The notes beneath the pieces were generated by a model. That model made no database searches and had not been told where the DNA came from. It saw nothing but the letters and a program-made list of their open reading frames with translations. The position numbers and the translations under genes were made by a program. From Oscillospiraceae bacterium (GTDB lineage Bacteria > Bacillota > Clostridia > UBA1381), in NCBI GenBank assembly GCA_015068545.1, contig SVKH01000002.1, positions 1-53,479 on the forward strand: a stretch of DNA of 53,479 nt, given 5' to 3'. This document shows positions 25,948 to 33,923 of the stretch, in pieces (the stretch's first letter is position 1; each line of letters starts with the position of its first letter).

Positions 25948-26009
25948 CTACATTCTACACGTTAGGGGGGGAACATCTCCCCTAACGTGTAAGTAATGTA
26001 GATGTTCCC
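25948..26009 (-). other. Interlocked inverted repeats (pseudoknot- or switch-type element)
   Basis: ACACGTTAGGGG (25957-25968) pairs perfectly with CCCCTAACGTGT (25979-25990). Its 10-nt loop GGGAACATCT (25969-25978) is itself the exact complement of AGATGTTCCC (26000-26009). An outer CTACATT/AATGTAG (25948-25954, 25995-26001) extends the first hairpin and shares bases with the second. The order A-B-A'-B' allows either a pseudoknot or two competing hairpins. It lies between two co-directional surface-protein genes. Confidence 0.8.
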
Positions 26010-26028
26010 TTATGAAGTTATTCTGTTA

Positions 26029-29000
26029 TTAGCAACCTGCAACAAACTCTCTGATTATTTCCGCATTATCCACGCCGTCTGGAGTAAATGTGTTTTCTGT
26101 TGCAACAGCGCCGGAGATACTTTCGTAAATCTGTAGGCCCACTGCCAACTTACCAGCATCATTCAGATCGTAGCCGTTGTCTGCCCATGTATTTATACCT
26201 TCGTTATACAGGCAATAAATTGCATCTGCTGTCTTGCATACCTTTGTAAATGCGTGCTTAGCTGTATCCTCCAGTACTGAGTACATATCGTCAACAGAAC
26301 CTTCTGCCTTTTCTTCGCTGTAGCTCCATCCGTCAACTACCTCAATAACACCAGTGCTATTTTCTTCAATTGCAGAAACCAAATCAGCAAGGCCCACATA
26401 TCCTGTGCCTGCCATTACAGCATTTATGCTCTCCTGAATAAGAATGTAATCCCATTCATCACCTGCAACTACACCCTTGATGTCTGCAAAGTTTTCTGCA
26501 TATGATGCAACTGTTGCACCAGAAGTAGCTATTGTTCTTACTTCAACATCGATACCGTCAGCCACTGCGATTTCATCCACATATTCTGCACCTTCAAGTA
26601 CGTCATTGTCACCAATGTAAAGTACCATAAGTGGCTTTTCGCCTGCTACGATTGCATCTACAACCGGCTCAGCATCTGCCCAGAACATTACCTTAACTGT
26701 ATCTGTTGCTTCTACACCGGCAAGAGAAACTGTCTTCTCTTCGTTTACCGGAACCTGAACAAGGTTAGCGCCAAGAAGTATGCCTTCTGCATCATATCTT
26801 GCGATATAGCCTGTTGCTGCCTTGTCAGTTGTGAAGAATGCTGCACTCATTGTGCCTGCTGAAACATAACCTGTTTCAACTTTGCTTTCGCCTTCGCCCT
26901 TGTATAGCTTAGCGTAGTTTGTAGATTCGCTTTCGATTACTACAGATTCACTTACTGCTTCCAGACCATACTCTTCGTTTTGTGTTACTGCATAGTATGT
27001 GTATGTCTTTGAAGCTTCACGAGTTGTATCTGTGTATGTTCCTTCTTGTGCATCAAAGTAAACTGTTTCGTTTCCGCAAACTCTCTTTACCTTGAATATA
27101 GCATCCTTATCCATAGTTGTATCGAATGTAACTGTTACGCTGCCATCTTCGTTAACAGCTGCTTCAAGGTTTGCAGGTGCATCTACACCAACAACCTTTG
27201 CTGCCTTAATTGTTGCAGCGAATGTCTTGTTCTCGCCTGAATCGCGCTTAGCAATACCCATACCTGTGAACAAGTGTAGTTCCGGTACAAAGTTTGCCAT
27301 ATATTCTTCGTTGTCAATTCTTGATGTGATACCATCAACAACCTTTGATCTGAATTCCATAAATTCAGGATCTTCTACAAATTCTGAAAGAGGAATCTTA
27401 ACAGTTTGCTCGCCGCCTGTTGCTACATCGTAGTAGTCTGTCAGCTTAACACCTGTAACTACAGAAACATAGTGTTCGTCGTTTCCGCCCCATGATTTAT
27501 CCTCGTTTCCTTCTTTTGTGATTGGAAGGGTAATATCTTTATCAAGTGCGAATGCAGGGATTTGTGATGGATCAGGTAGTGTTGTGATTGCAAGGTATGC
27601 GTTATCTGCATCACCTGTAACGCCATCAATTGTGAATACCGCATATCCACTATCCTGAACACTCTTTATGCTCTTAACACCAAACCATACATCTGATGGA
27701 ACATTTGATTTGTCTGCCATACTTCTCATCTTGTTGTAGCTAAGACCTGAGTAACCCCAGAAACCGCCGATGTTAGGAATATCCATAAGGTCTCCGCCAT
27801 TACCGTCATTTACTACATACATTTTGGTTGCTATGCTCTTAGTTGTAGCAGCGCCACTATCGTCGATGCCTACCGGCATATCGCCGCCTGCAAAGTATGT
27901 GTGTCCGCCTGCATAGTCATTGTATACGCCAACATTACCATAGAAGTATGTTTCGTCTTCTAGATAGTTGAACCATAATTGATCCTGATCCACCCAGTTC
28001 TTCCAGTCCATATCAGCTCTTACAACTGATACAAGCTCTGCTTCCTTAACGAATGGTTCTGAACCAGCTGAGTAAATATCGTACTCGCTATTATAAGCAA
28101 CTGCCTTATATGTGTATGTCTTCTTTGGATCTATATCACTGTCTGTGCAAGCACCGCCAGGAGCATCAAGATATGTTGTTACTCCGTCAACAGTTTTTGC
28201 AATCTTGAATGATACGCCGACATCTGATGTTGTATCAAATGTAAATGAAATTGATCCGTTGCTGTTCTTTGTAGCAACAAGGTTTGTAGGATCTTGTAGA
28301 GCAACAATCTTCATTTCTGAAACTTGTGCCTGGAAGTTCTTTCCTGCCGCTCCATCACGCTTTGCGATACCCATACCTGTGAACAAATATAGCTCTGCCT
28401 TTGTATATTCAAAGTCATCTCTGGATTTCTTGTCAATTATCTGCTGGCTTGATTGGCTCTTAAGCTCTTCAAAGTCAGGATTATTTACAAGCTTATCAAG
28501 AGGTACTGCAACAGTTTGTGATCCGCCCTTTTCTACATCATAGTAGTCTGTAAGCTTTGCACCTGCTACAAGTATCATACCATGATCAAAGTTCCAGTCC
28601 TTATCTGCAAAAGCTGCTTTTGTAATAGGAAGTTGAGCATCCCATGCCCATGTAGGAAGCTGCCATTGGTCTGTAAGTGTTGTGATTGCAAGGTATGCGT
28701 TATCTGCATCGCCTGATACAGAATTGATTGTGAATACTGCGTAACCTGATTTTTCCCATTCCTTGATGTCCTTAATACCGAACCATACATCATCCGGAAC
28801 CTTTGTCATATCTGTGTAACTCTTCAGATTGTTATAGCTCATACCCTTGTAGCCCCATAGGCCGCCTACTGTTGGTACGTCTGCAAGAACACCATCTGCA
28901 TTGTACATCTGGCTAGAAATCTTGTATTCTGTTCCTGCATTGCTGTCATCCAGCTTAGCTACCATGTTACCACCGGCACATAGGTCATAGCCTTGCATCA

Positions 29001-30324
29001 TTGAGTTATTGTAAATTGAAAGATCGCCAATGAAGTATCTTTCACCTTCCAGATAGTTGTGCCAAGCGTCTCCGCCTTCACCAACATAGTCTTTCCAGTT
29101 CATTTCAGCCTTTAGAATATCTACGCCTTCTGATCCAACAAACACTGCTTCAGTAGCTGCTTCAACGCCATATGTCTTATCAACAGCTACAGCTTGATAC
29201 ATATATGTTTTTGTTGGGTCAATAACGTCTTCTAATACACCCTCTGGTGCGTCAAAGTACTCTACAACACCGTTGCTGGTTCTTTTTACCTTAAAGTCAA
29301 CGTCAGTATCTGCTGTTTTTTCAAATGTAACAACTACATATTCGTTATCTTGTTCAATATATAGTTCCTGAGGAACAGCCGGATCTACGATTGCAAGATC
29401 TGAGAAAATAACTGTAAAGTCTTTTTGCTTACCGCTATCCTTTCTTGCAACACCCATACCGCCGAACAATCTTAGGTCAAAAGCCATGTTTCTTCTTGTT
29501 TCAAGACCTGCTGCATCAGCATTACCTGCTGCTTCATTAAAGTCAGGTGAATTTACAAGCTTTGAAAGAGGAATCGCAACAGTTTGTCTTCCGCCCTTTG
29601 CTACATCGTAGTAGTCTGTAAGTCTTACTCCAACTACCTTAGTATTGTAGAAATCCTTGAACGGTTGATCTGCACTTCTTGTTGCCGGATATCTTTCCGG
29701 TGTAATAGGGAATGCATTTGTATCTTCTGGTGTTACTTGTGCATTACCTAACATTCTGTGTACAAGTTCTTCAATGTCCCAGTCCATAGGAGCACCCTTA
29801 ATTGCAAGGTATGCGTTATCTGCGTCGCCTGTTACAGATTCGATTGTGAATACTGCATAACCTGTATCCTTGTGTGCGGAAATATCCTTAACACCAAGCC
29901 ATCTGTCTGCAGGGAAGGTGCTTAGTCTTGCACCTTCTGCACCAAGCCAACCTGTGTAGTACTTTGTACCCATAAAGCCCCATGCTTTTCCGTCAGAAGA
30001 AGTAGCAGCTGAGTTGGAATCGATAACGTAGTTACCGTCTTCTGTTGCTGTTGAGCCAGCATCATTGATAGTAAGTCTCATCTTGCCGTCTGAATACGCA
30101 TTTGAGCACCACCATTGTACACCGCCGTCCTTATTGACTACATTAATCGCTGTACCGTCCATAAGAGTTGACCATGGCTCATTTGTTAATGTCCAGTTTT
30201 CCCAGTCGATGTCTTCTTTAACTGCCTTTGTTTCGCCTGCTGCCATGGCTGACATCGGAAGAATAGCTGCAACCATTATGGCAGAAAGTGCTAAAGACAG
30301 CATTTTCTTAAAATTAGTTTTCAT
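26029..30324 (-). CDS. Exported triple CBM-like/FN3 repeat protein with degenerate SGNH-like tail
   Basis: This 1431-residue protein has a signal peptide ending about residue 28. Three homologous units of ~365 residues follow (about 35-400, 405-760, 765-1130). Each has a ~290-residue beta-sandwich with signature L-T-D-Y-Y-D-V-x-x-G-G-x-Q-T-V, A-D-N-A-Y-L-A-I and G-M-G-I/V-A-K/R-D, then an FN3-like domain. I read these as carbohydrate-binding modules of a family I cannot name. Residues ~1235-1431 look like an SGNH/DUF4886-type hydrolase fold (L-Y-I-G-D-N, W-D-Y-I-L-I-Q-E), but G-N-S is G-D-N and the C-terminal catalytic histidine is not evident, so activity is doubtful. There is no SLH. It sits directly after the ABC permease genes and may capture polysaccharide at the surface. 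The signature recurs at 38441-40963. Confidence 0.87.
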   Translation of the reverse strand: MKTNFKKMLSLALSAIMVAAILPMSAMAAGETKAVKEDIDWENWTLTNEPWSTLMDGTAINVVNKDGGVQWWCSNAYSDGKMRLTINDAGSTATEDGNYVIDSNSAATSSDGKAWGFMGTKYYTGWLGAEGARLSTFPADRWLGVKDISAHKDTGYAVFTIESVTGDADNAYLAIKGAPMDWDIEELVHRMLGNAQVTPEDTNAFPITPERYPATRSADQPFKDFYNTKVVGVRLTDYYDVAKGGRQTVAIPLSKLVNSPDFNEAAGNADAAGLETRRNMAFDLRLFGGMGVARKDSGKQKDFTVIFSDLAIVDPAVPQELYIEQDNEYVVVTFEKTADTDVDFKVKRTSNGVVEYFDAPEGVLEDVIDPTKTYMYQAVAVDKTYGVEAATEAVFVGSEGVDILKAEMNWKDYVGEGGDAWHNYLEGERYFIGDLSIYNNSMMQGYDLCAGGNMVAKLDDSNAGTEYKISSQMYNADGVLADVPTVGGLWGYKGMSYNNLKSYTDMTKVPDDVWFGIKDIKEWEKSGYAVFTINSVSGDADNAYLAITTLTDQWQLPTWAWDAQLPITKAAFADKDWNFDHGMILVAGAKLTDYYDVEKGGSQTVAVPLDKLVNNPDFEELKSQSSQQIIDKKSRDDFEYTKAELYLFTGMGIAKRDGAAGKNFQAQVSEMKIVALQDPTNLVATKNSNGSISFTFDTTSDVGVSFKIAKTVDGVTTYLDAPGGACTDSDIDPKKTYTYKAVAYNSEYDIYSAGSEPFVKEAELVSVVRADMDWKNWVDQDQLWFNYLEDETYFYGNVGVYNDYAGGHTYFAGGDMPVGIDDSGAATTKSIATKMYVVNDGNGGDLMDIPNIGGFWGYSGLSYNKMRSMADKSNVPSDVWFGVKSIKSVQDSGYAVFTIDGVTGDADNAYLAITTLPDPSQIPAFALDKDITLPITKEGNEDKSWGGNDEHYVSVVTGVKLTDYYDVATGGEQTVKIPLSEFVEDPEFMEFRSKVVDGITSRIDNEEYMANFVPELHLFTGMGIAKRDSGENKTFAATIKAAKVVGVDAPANLEAAVNEDGSVTVTFDTTMDKDAIFKVKRVCGNETVYFDAQEGTYTDTTREASKTYTYYAVTQNEEYGLEAVSESVVIESESTNYAKLYKGEGESKVETGYVSAGTMSAAFFTTDKAATGYIARYDAEGILLGANLVQVPVNEEKTVSLAGVEATDTVKVMFWADAEPVVDAIVAGEKPLMVLYIGDNDVLEGAEYVDEIAVADGIDVEVRTIATSGATVASYAENFADIKGVVAGDEWDYILIQESINAVMAGTGYVGLADLVSAIEENSTGVIEVVDGWSYSEEKAEGSVDDMYSVLEDTAKHAFTKVCKTADAIYCLYNEGINTWADNGYDLNDAGKLAVGLQIYESISGAVATENTFTPDGVDNAEIIREFVAGC
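26937..30220 (-). repeat. Three ~1.1-kb intragenic direct repeats
   Basis: DNA-level similarity accompanies the protein repeats. For example GCAAGGTATGCGTTATCTGC occurs at 27590, 28688 and 29814, a spacing of 1098 and 1126 bp. Recombination between copies could change the number of modules, and short-read assemblies could collapse here. Confidence 0.85.
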
Positions 30325-30360
30325 AACTTAATCTCTCCTTATTTATTGTGGATAGGATTT

Positions 30361-30388
30361 GTCTGCCAAGCTCCACTTTTTCGGCAGA
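30361..30388 (-). other. Intercistronic stem-loops between permease and surface gene
   Basis: GTCTGCC (30361-30367) pairs with GGCAGAC (30381-30387). A second hairpin (GGCAAT/ATCGCC, about 30399-30419) lies next to it. Neither has a T run on the minus strand. They would sit in the mRNA between the transporter genes and the surface-protein genes, where processing or differential stability is common in such operons; that role is inferred. Confidence 0.5.
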
Positions 30389-30499
30389 CGTTTTGCACGG
30401 CAATATCCGAAACATCGCCGCAAATTCTTTATTTAATAAGGTAGCTGATTTTGGCTATGGATTTTTTGTGTATGAATCGCTTCCTCATTATATATAACA

Positions 30500-31345
30500 T
30501 TAACCCTTTACAGCTCCTGCTGACAATCCGGAAATGAAGAATCTGTTTCCGAATGCGTATGCAACAAGCACAGGGAACAAGGCTATAACAGAACCTGCCA
30601 ACATCAAGTTCCATTGAGTAGCTGCTCCGGAGCTGCTTTTCAGTGCCATCAATCCAACTATGAGGGTTTGCTGTGATGGCTGTGAAACGGTAAATATTGT
30701 AGGCATTAGGTATTCATTCCAGGAGCCCTGGAAGGATAACATAGCCACAGTCGCCAAAATAGGCAACAATAGAGGCATGATGATTTTATAGTAAATCTTG
30801 AAGAATGAGCATCCGTCAATCTCCGCAGCCTCATCAAGTTCTTTTGGCAAAGTTTCAACATAACCCTTTACCAAATAAAGTTGCATAGTCTGTACACCGA
30901 ACATCTTTACTATCATAAGCGAAAACAGCGAAGATGTAAGGTTAACAAGGTTTAGTACATCAAACACAGCATAGATGCTGATACCACCTACCTGAATAAA
31001 CATCAGGGAAAGGAAGCAACCGAACACCAACTTCTTTCCACGGAAATTACCACGGGCAAAAACGTATCCTGCCATGGATGCTGTAAGTACTGTCACAACC
31101 ACATTGAATAATGTGTATATTGTGCTGTTTAATACCATTGGTCCAACACGGAAGTTCTCACTGTTCCATGCTGTTATGTAGTTGTCAAAAGTGAATTTTT
31201 TAGGGAACATACTTCCCGGATCTGTCAGAATTTCCATATTCGTCTTAAATGATGCAAATATGGTGTACATTAGCGGCAATACTGCAAAGGCAAGTACTGC
31301 CAGGAGGAATATGTATGTAAAAACTCTTCCAATCGTCTTTTTCAT
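30500..31345 (-). CDS. Carbohydrate ABC transporter permease, MalG type (CUT1)
   Basis: This 281-residue integral membrane protein has about six transmembrane helices. The ATPase-contacting EAA loop is E-A-A-E-I-D-G-C-S, followed by I-I-M-P-L-L-L-P-I near residue 185-205. With the upstream MalF-type permease it forms the channel of a binding-protein-dependent importer for oligosaccharides. It starts 13 bp after that gene with an AGGAGG site. No ATP-binding subunit gene is in the window; CUT1 importers of Firmicutes commonly share a multitask MsmK-type ATPase encoded elsewhere. Confidence 0.95.
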   Translation of the reverse strand: MKKTIGRVFTYIFLLAVLAFAVLPLMYTIFASFKTNMEILTDPGSMFPKKFTFDNYITAWNSENFRVGPMVLNSTIYTLFNVVVTVLTASMAGYVFARGNFRGKKLVFGCFLSLMFIQVGGISIYAVFDVLNLVNLTSSLFSLMIVKMFGVQTMQLYLVKGYVETLPKELDEAAEIDGCSFFKIYYKIIMPLLLPILATVAMLSFQGSWNEYLMPTIFTVSQPSQQTLIVGLMALKSSSGAATQWNLMLAGSVIALFPVLVAYAFGNRFFISGLSAGAVKG

Positions 31346-31358
31346 ATCGTGCTTCCTC

Positions 31359-32291
31359 CTAATCCTGCATTTTTTTGTTCAGCCAGTTATATCCAACAGC
31401 TATAAAGGCAAACAAAATAGTTGTTATAATTGACATTGCACAGCCGTATCCAAGGTTTGGAGATGCAACATCTGCAAAGCCCGGTACGAACTTGCCTGTC
31501 AGATATGACATTACAGTATAGGTTTCGCCGAAAGGTCCACCGTTTGTAAGTGCCAGAATGCTTTCGTTTGTGCCAAGAGTTCCTACTATTGACATAAGCA
31601 GAATAATCTTGAAAACTGATACTATCATAGGAAGAGTAATCTTCCAGAACACCGTCCATTGTGAAGCTCCGTCAAGCCTTGCGCACTCGTAGAGTTCCTC
31701 CGGAACATTGGTAAGAGCCGCCATGAAATACATTACGTTTACACCAAATGAGCTCCATGTACTACTTATTACTATAACAGCCATAGCTCCTGCCTTGGTG
31801 GCAAACCAGTTAATTTCCTTGGCTATAATACCGATATCCATAAGGACGTTATTCACATATCCCCAAATAGAGAACATATTAGAGAAGATCAAACCTACTA
31901 CCGCAACAGAAATAATGTTTGGCAGGTAGTACATGGTTCTGAAGAAGTTACTTCCAAAAAGCTTTTTCTGGCTAAGCAACAATGCTATTATCATAGCCAG
32001 CGGAAGCTCTAGCGGCAGCTTACAAAGCGCCAGAAGAAGCGTGTTTCCCCAAACCTTCCAATATGTAAAGTCAGTTGTAAACATTCTGATGAAGTTTTCA
32101 AGTCCGACATAAACCGCCTTACTCTCAACTCCGTTGTAGTTGAAAAACGCCCAGCGGAATGTCCATATGATAGGATATGCCGATAAGGCCAAAAATCCAA
32201 TAATCTGAGTTGCGAGCATGAGGTAGCATGCTCGTTCTTCTTGTATTTGCTTAGAACGTATGCCACCCTTGCTCTGCTTGTTTATGCTCAC
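31359..32291 (-). CDS. Carbohydrate ABC transporter permease, MalF type (CUT1)
   Basis: This 310-residue membrane protein has six predicted transmembrane helices and the cytoplasmic EAA loop E-C-A-R-L-D-G-A-S-Q-W near residue 205, followed by I-T-L-P-M-I. It pairs with the MalG-type permease downstream. The start codon is GTG (32289-32291), preceded by GGAGGG. The gap to the binding-protein stop is 18 bp. The N-terminal ~20 residues are basic and cytoplasmic (K-Q-S-K-G-G-I-R-S-K-Q), as usual for this family. Confidence 0.95.
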   Translation of the reverse strand: MSINKQSKGGIRSKQIQEERACYLMLATQIIGFLALSAYPIIWTFRWAFFNYNGVESKAVYVGLENFIRMFTTDFTYWKVWGNTLLLALCKLPLELPLAMIIALLLSQKKLFGSNFFRTMYYLPNIISVAVVGLIFSNMFSIWGYVNNVLMDIGIIAKEINWFATKAGAMAVIVISSTWSSFGVNVMYFMAALTNVPEELYECARLDGASQWTVFWKITLPMIVSVFKIILLMSIVGTLGTNESILALTNGGPFGETYTVMSYLTGKFVPGFADVASPNLGYGCAMSIITTILFAFIAVGYNWLNKKMQD

Positions 32292-32309
32292 TGTGTTCCC
32301 TCCAAAAAA

Positions 32310-33686
32310 TTATCTGGTTGGATCCAACTCCGGAATCATATAATTTTCAATAGGTTTCTTTGTTGAATCATTCTTGTATGCTTCTACAGCCTTATCGAAG
32401 TTTGCTTGGTATTCATCAAGAACTTCCTTTGCTGTCTTTTTGCCGCTCATTGCATCTCTTAGGATAACTACATCTAGACTGTCAAATGCTGTCTTGTCAA
32501 TTTCAGGCTCAACATACCAGTTTGAAGAAATGCTTGTAAGTTTTGCGAAGTCTTCCCAACCCTTCTTAGGATTTTCGATAACTACGTCTTTAACTGTTTC
32601 AAATGAAAGTGGAAGGTCTACGCAATCCTTGTAAGCTTCTTGTACAAACTTATCAGATACGAAGAATTCCAAAATCTTGATTAGCTGTTCGCCGGAAAGG
32701 TGCTTAAGTGCATCTGCGTTCATCATGTATGTGCCGCCAACAGAACCTTCTTGCTTGAATGTTTTGTTTGCATCAAGTACAGGAAGTGGAGCTACACCCC
32801 AGTCGATTTCTGCAGGGAATTGGTCATTAAGTACACCTACGTCAAAGCTGAAGCCGATCTTCATACCAACGCCGCCTGCTGCGAACAATGCTCTTGCTTG
32901 GTCGTTTTCGATAGCTTCGCCACCTGGGTATACAGATCCGTCTTGTTGCATTTGGTAATATGCGTTGATGACTGGTTCAAGAACTGAGAAGTCCCATGTA
33001 CCTGTCTTAGGATCAAAGCCCTTGTGTCCGATAGATGCTCTTGCCGGAGATACGATGTCACTTGATGCCCAGCCACTCCACTTGAATGGAAGGATGATAC
33101 CGTATTCTTTCTTATCTGGATTTGTAAGCTTCTTAGCTACTTCGATCATTTCGTCGTATGTTACAGGAGGCTTAGCTTCGCCGTTTTCATCAACGATACC
33201 TGCTGCCTTGAACATATCCTTGTTGTAGATAAGACCTTGTACTGTGTTTCCGTATGGAAGTGTGTAGGTCTTTCCGTCATATGTATGTGAAAATTCTACA
33301 AGGTCATCCTTGAACTTTTCGATAAGCTCAGGTCCGCCAGGAAGATCTTCGATTGCAATTAGCTTGCCTTCTGGTGCAAGGTTTGAAATGTTTCCTGATG
33401 TGAATAGGTCAGGAGCTGTTCCGTTCGCAAGTGCAAGCTCCAAGTTTTGTACTATTGATCCACCTTCTTTGATCTGATAATCAATGAATACACCAATTTC
33501 CTTACCCTCTGTCTGGTTAAATTCGTTAATCATTCTCTCGTATGTTGCTTTGCTGTGTGCGTTTACTGACCAGAATGTTACTGTTTCTACGCCTTCTCCA
33601 CCGGTCTGCTTTTCGCCGCAGCCTGCAAGCATACTGCCTGCCATGCATGTGCATAGTAGTAATGAAAGTGCTCTTCTAAGTTTCAT
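32310..33686 (-). CDS. Extracellular solute-binding lipoprotein of a sugar ABC importer
   Basis: This 458-residue protein has a lipoprotein signal with lipobox L-A-G-C (C23), so it is anchored to the outer face of the membrane. The body is a family-1 binding protein: V-T-F-W-S-V-N near residue 36, A-L-A-N-G-T-A-P-D-L-F around 87-97, L-P-Y-G-N-T-V-Q-G-L-I-Y-N around 142-154, and G-G-V-G-M-K-I-G around 270. It should deliver oligosaccharides released by the surface enzymes to the two permeases downstream. The ligand cannot be deduced. It is the first gene of the long leftward array. Its promoter holds a 24-bp element and a poor -35, suggesting activator-dependent expression by the divergently encoded two-component system. 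Confidence 0.95.
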   Translation of the reverse strand: MKLRRALSLLLCTCMAGSMLAGCGEKQTGGEGVETVTFWSVNAHSKATYERMINEFNQTEGKEIGVFIDYQIKEGGSIVQNLELALANGTAPDLFTSGNISNLAPEGKLIAIEDLPGGPELIEKFKDDLVEFSHTYDGKTYTLPYGNTVQGLIYNKDMFKAAGIVDENGEAKPPVTYDEMIEVAKKLTNPDKKEYGIILPFKWSGWASSDIVSPARASIGHKGFDPKTGTWDFSVLEPVINAYYQMQQDGSVYPGGEAIENDQARALFAAGGVGMKIGFSFDVGVLNDQFPAEIDWGVAPLPVLDANKTFKQEGSVGGTYMMNADALKHLSGEQLIKILEFFVSDKFVQEAYKDCVDLPLSFETVKDVVIENPKKGWEDFAKLTSISSNWYVEPEIDKTAFDSLDVVILRDAMSGKKTAKEVLDEYQANFDKAVEAYKNDSTKKPIENYMIPELDPTR

Positions 33687-33733
33687 AAATAATTCCTTCT
33701 TTCTTTAATTTTTAGTAGAGTACCACTGACTTT

Positions 33734-33786
33734 ATTATACAACACAAAATACACAAACTTCTATACCCAGTTTTATTCACTTTTTA
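33734..33786 (-). promoter_or_regulatory. Promoter of the ABC/surface-protein array with putative activator site
   Basis: Read leftward, a 24-bp element (33763-33786, starting TAAAAAGTGAAT and ending CTGGGTAT) is followed 23 bp later by a -10 TATAAT (33734-33739). The would-be -35 (AGAAGT) is poor, which fits activation by a bound protein. The identical 24-bp sequence occurs at 41175-41198 before another promoter. Confidence 0.75.
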
Positions 33787-33853
33787 GTATACTAGGGTTA
33801 AAATTTACATATATTCCCAATTTTTTCATCTTTTCTTGCAATTCTTTATTTTT

Positions 33854-33887
33854 GGGTATGTACAATTCATTTTATTTGTGTTATAAT
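33854..33887 (+). promoter_or_regulatory. Promoter of the two-component operon
   Basis: A -10 TATAAT (33882-33887) is preceded, 22 bp upstream, by TTTTTGGGTAT (GGGTAT at 33854-33859). GGGTAT is the end of the 24-bp element found at two other promoters, at the same distance from the -10. The -35 (GTACAA) is weak. Autoregulation by the response regulator is a reasonable inference. Confidence 0.6.
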
Positions 33888-33923
33888 GATTTTTGAATTT
33901 TAAAAAAGGAGGTAGGATTTACT

